Assembly: GCA_022576105.1 (NCBI GenBank)
Contig: JACZRM010000112.1
Span: forward strand, 1-6,118
Source: Chloroflexota bacterium
Lineage (GTDB): Bacteria; Chloroflexota; Dehalococcoidia; UBA3495
Length of the DNA: 6,118 bases
Direction: 5' to 3'
Shown here: positions 5,081 to 6,118 of the stretch, in pieces
How the letters are laid out: each line of letters starts with the position of its first letter
Position numbering within the stretch: position 1 is the stretch's first letter
The notes under the pieces: generated by a model
The model's database searches: none
What the model saw: the letters and a program-made list of their open reading frames with translations, nothing else
Told to the model about the DNA's origin: nothing
Translations under genes and position numbers: made by a program

Positions 5081-6067
5081 ATGCAGATTTCAGCACCCAT
5101 CCGTTTACTTAAATCGGGCGTTTTTACGTTGGTTTTGCCCTTATTGGTTTTGGGTGGGCTGGCCTGCACCAACGCCGATTTGAAGCTCTTGGAAGGTGTC
5201 CTGGGCGAGGTGGATTCCGTCAATGGGCAGGTGACCATTATAACGGCAGATGGCCGTACCGTAACCCTGACGATAGACACCGAAACATCGGTGGAGACTG
5301 AACAGGGATCGGCGGCTTTGGAGGCCCTGGTCCCTGGGGCTGATATTGCGATTACCCTCAATGAGAATGGTGAAGTCGTACGGAAGATCAAGGCCCATCT
5401 TGCTAAGGTTGAGGGAAACATCGTCAATATCGATGCGGGTCAAATCACCATTCAAGGAGAGCATGGCGAGTTGGTTACCGTTACTGTTAATGAAGGCACG
5501 CGATTTGAATTGGAGGACAACGTTCCCGGGTCTTTGGCTGACCTACAGGTGGGAATGGAGGCTGAAGTGCGGTACAACCCGGAAAACAGTGTTGCTCTTC
5601 GCATCGAGACCGAAAAAGAGGACACCGAAATCAAAGGGGCGATAATACACATTGCCGACGATAAAATAACCATCGCCACTAAGCAAGGTCGCCAGGTAAC
5701 GCTAATTGTAGGGCCTGGGACTCGGATAGACTGGAACGGCCAGGGCCCAGATGGGCTGGACCGTCTGGCGGAAGGTCTGAAAGTTAAGGCAAAGTTCGAC
5801 TCATTCACGCTTCGGGCATCGAAACTCGAAGTTGAGGAAAATGCAGCCGAGGCGAAGGTTGAGGGTAGATTGGTGGAGGTCAGCGCTGAGCAGATTACGG
5901 TGCGCACTGATCAGGGCGTTGAGTTGACCCTGGAGGTCAACAATGCAACTCGAATCAAGCTGCATGACGAGCAGCGGACGCTTCAGGACCTGCCCGTGGG
6001 GCAAATAGTGGAGATAAAATACAACCCCATCACTAAGGTCGCTATCCGCGTTGAGGTTGAGGACTAA
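5081..6067 (+). CDS. Exported probable lipoprotein with four DUF5666-like repeats
   Basis: A 328-residue protein with a signal peptide: basic R8 and K11, hydrophobic core 14-27, then GGLAC with Cys29. This fits the looser lipobox pattern (G-G-L-A-C) although -3 is Gly rather than Leu, so lipidation at the cell surface is probable, not certain. The mature part is four tandem units at about 38-106, 109-177, 184-252 and 259-328. Each follows the pattern V.G.V..V....ITI.T..G..VTL.V...TRI, then L.DL.VG..VEVKYNP...VA.RIEVE, a short beta-strand series that resembles DUF5666. Units 2 and 4 are closest to each other, both with YNP followed by VA.R. No catalytic residues stand out and the charge is acidic. 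I cannot assign a function; a binding, scaffold or envelope-stress role would be a guess. It is monocistronic as far as the window shows, with a triplicated 14-mer in its leader. Confidence 0.8.
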   Translation: MQISAPIRLLKSGVFTLVLPLLVLGGLACTNADLKLLEGVLGEVDSVNGQVTIITADGRTVTLTIDTETSVETEQGSAALEALVPGADIAITLNENGEVVRKIKAHLAKVEGNIVNIDAGQITIQGEHGELVTVTVNEGTRFELEDNVPGSLADLQVGMEAEVRYNPENSVALRIETEKEDTEIKGAIIHIADDKITIATKQGRQVTLIVGPGTRIDWNGQGPDGLDRLAEGLKVKAKFDSFTLRASKLEVEENAAEAKVEGRLVEVSAEQITVRTDQGVELTLEVNNATRIKLHDEQRTLQDLPVGQIVEIKYNPITKVAIRVEVED

Positions 6068-6090
6068 TTGGTTGGTGGATTGGGGCGTTG

Positions 6091-6114
6091 AGGGTGATCC
6101 GTTTAGGGTGATCC
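6091..6114. repeat. Short direct repeat AGGGTGATCC x2
   Basis: AGGGTGATCC occurs at 6091-6100 and 6105-6114, separated by 4 nt, just after the lipoprotein stop and at the window edge. It may be the start of a longer repeat cut off by the edge. No terminator hairpin is visible after the gene. Confidence 0.4.
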
Positions 6115-6118
6115 ATCG

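Overview
The window looks like a piece of a bacterial chromosome from an uncultured Chloroflexota, most likely Dehalococcoidia- or SAR202-like. That placement is inference. It rests on a CofE of coenzyme F420 biosynthesis next to a Y-family polymerase, moderately high GC, and intergenic stretches holding palindromic repeats of a kind I recall from such genomes. No phylogenetic marker is present to settle it.

Layout. Bases 37-141 (+) are the first 34 codons of a COG4671-type predicted glycosyltransferase with its own Shine-Dalgarno, cut short by a stop. Directly abutting it, and facing it on the minus strand, is an MFS transporter (to about 1200) that breaks inside its tenth membrane helix. 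Its frame then runs antisense through the glycosyltransferase fragment and off the left edge. Both genes are broken at one point near 124-141, so this is a rearrangement or an assembly chimera. A strong terminator-like hairpin (1219-1243, minus strand) sits just upstream of the MFS start. Bases 1244-1842 hold no gene, only interspersed repeat copies and an isolated inverted repeat.

Bases 1843-2928 (+) encode a complete DNA polymerase IV (DinB). Converging on it from the minus strand is a two-gene toxin-antitoxin operon: a ribbon-helix-helix antitoxin (3341-3616) overlapping by 4 nt a MazF/PemK toxin with a TTG start (2997-3344). Upstream of that, also on the minus strand, is CofE, the F420 gamma-glutamyl ligase (3719-4477).

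Bases 4478-5080 are non-coding and rich in inverted repeats. They end in three perfect 14-bp tandem copies 11 bp upstream of the Shine-Dalgarno of the last gene (5081-6067, +). That gene encodes an exported, probably lipid-anchored protein made of four copies of a ~70-residue beta-rich unit resembling DUF5666.

The genes do not form one pathway. They are a mix of DNA damage tolerance, a TA module, cofactor biosynthesis, transport and an envelope protein. I do not see a convincing new multi-gene system. The points most worth a second look are the broken-gene junction, the triplicated 14-mer before the lipoprotein, the four-repeat lipoprotein itself, and the nested palindromic elements.
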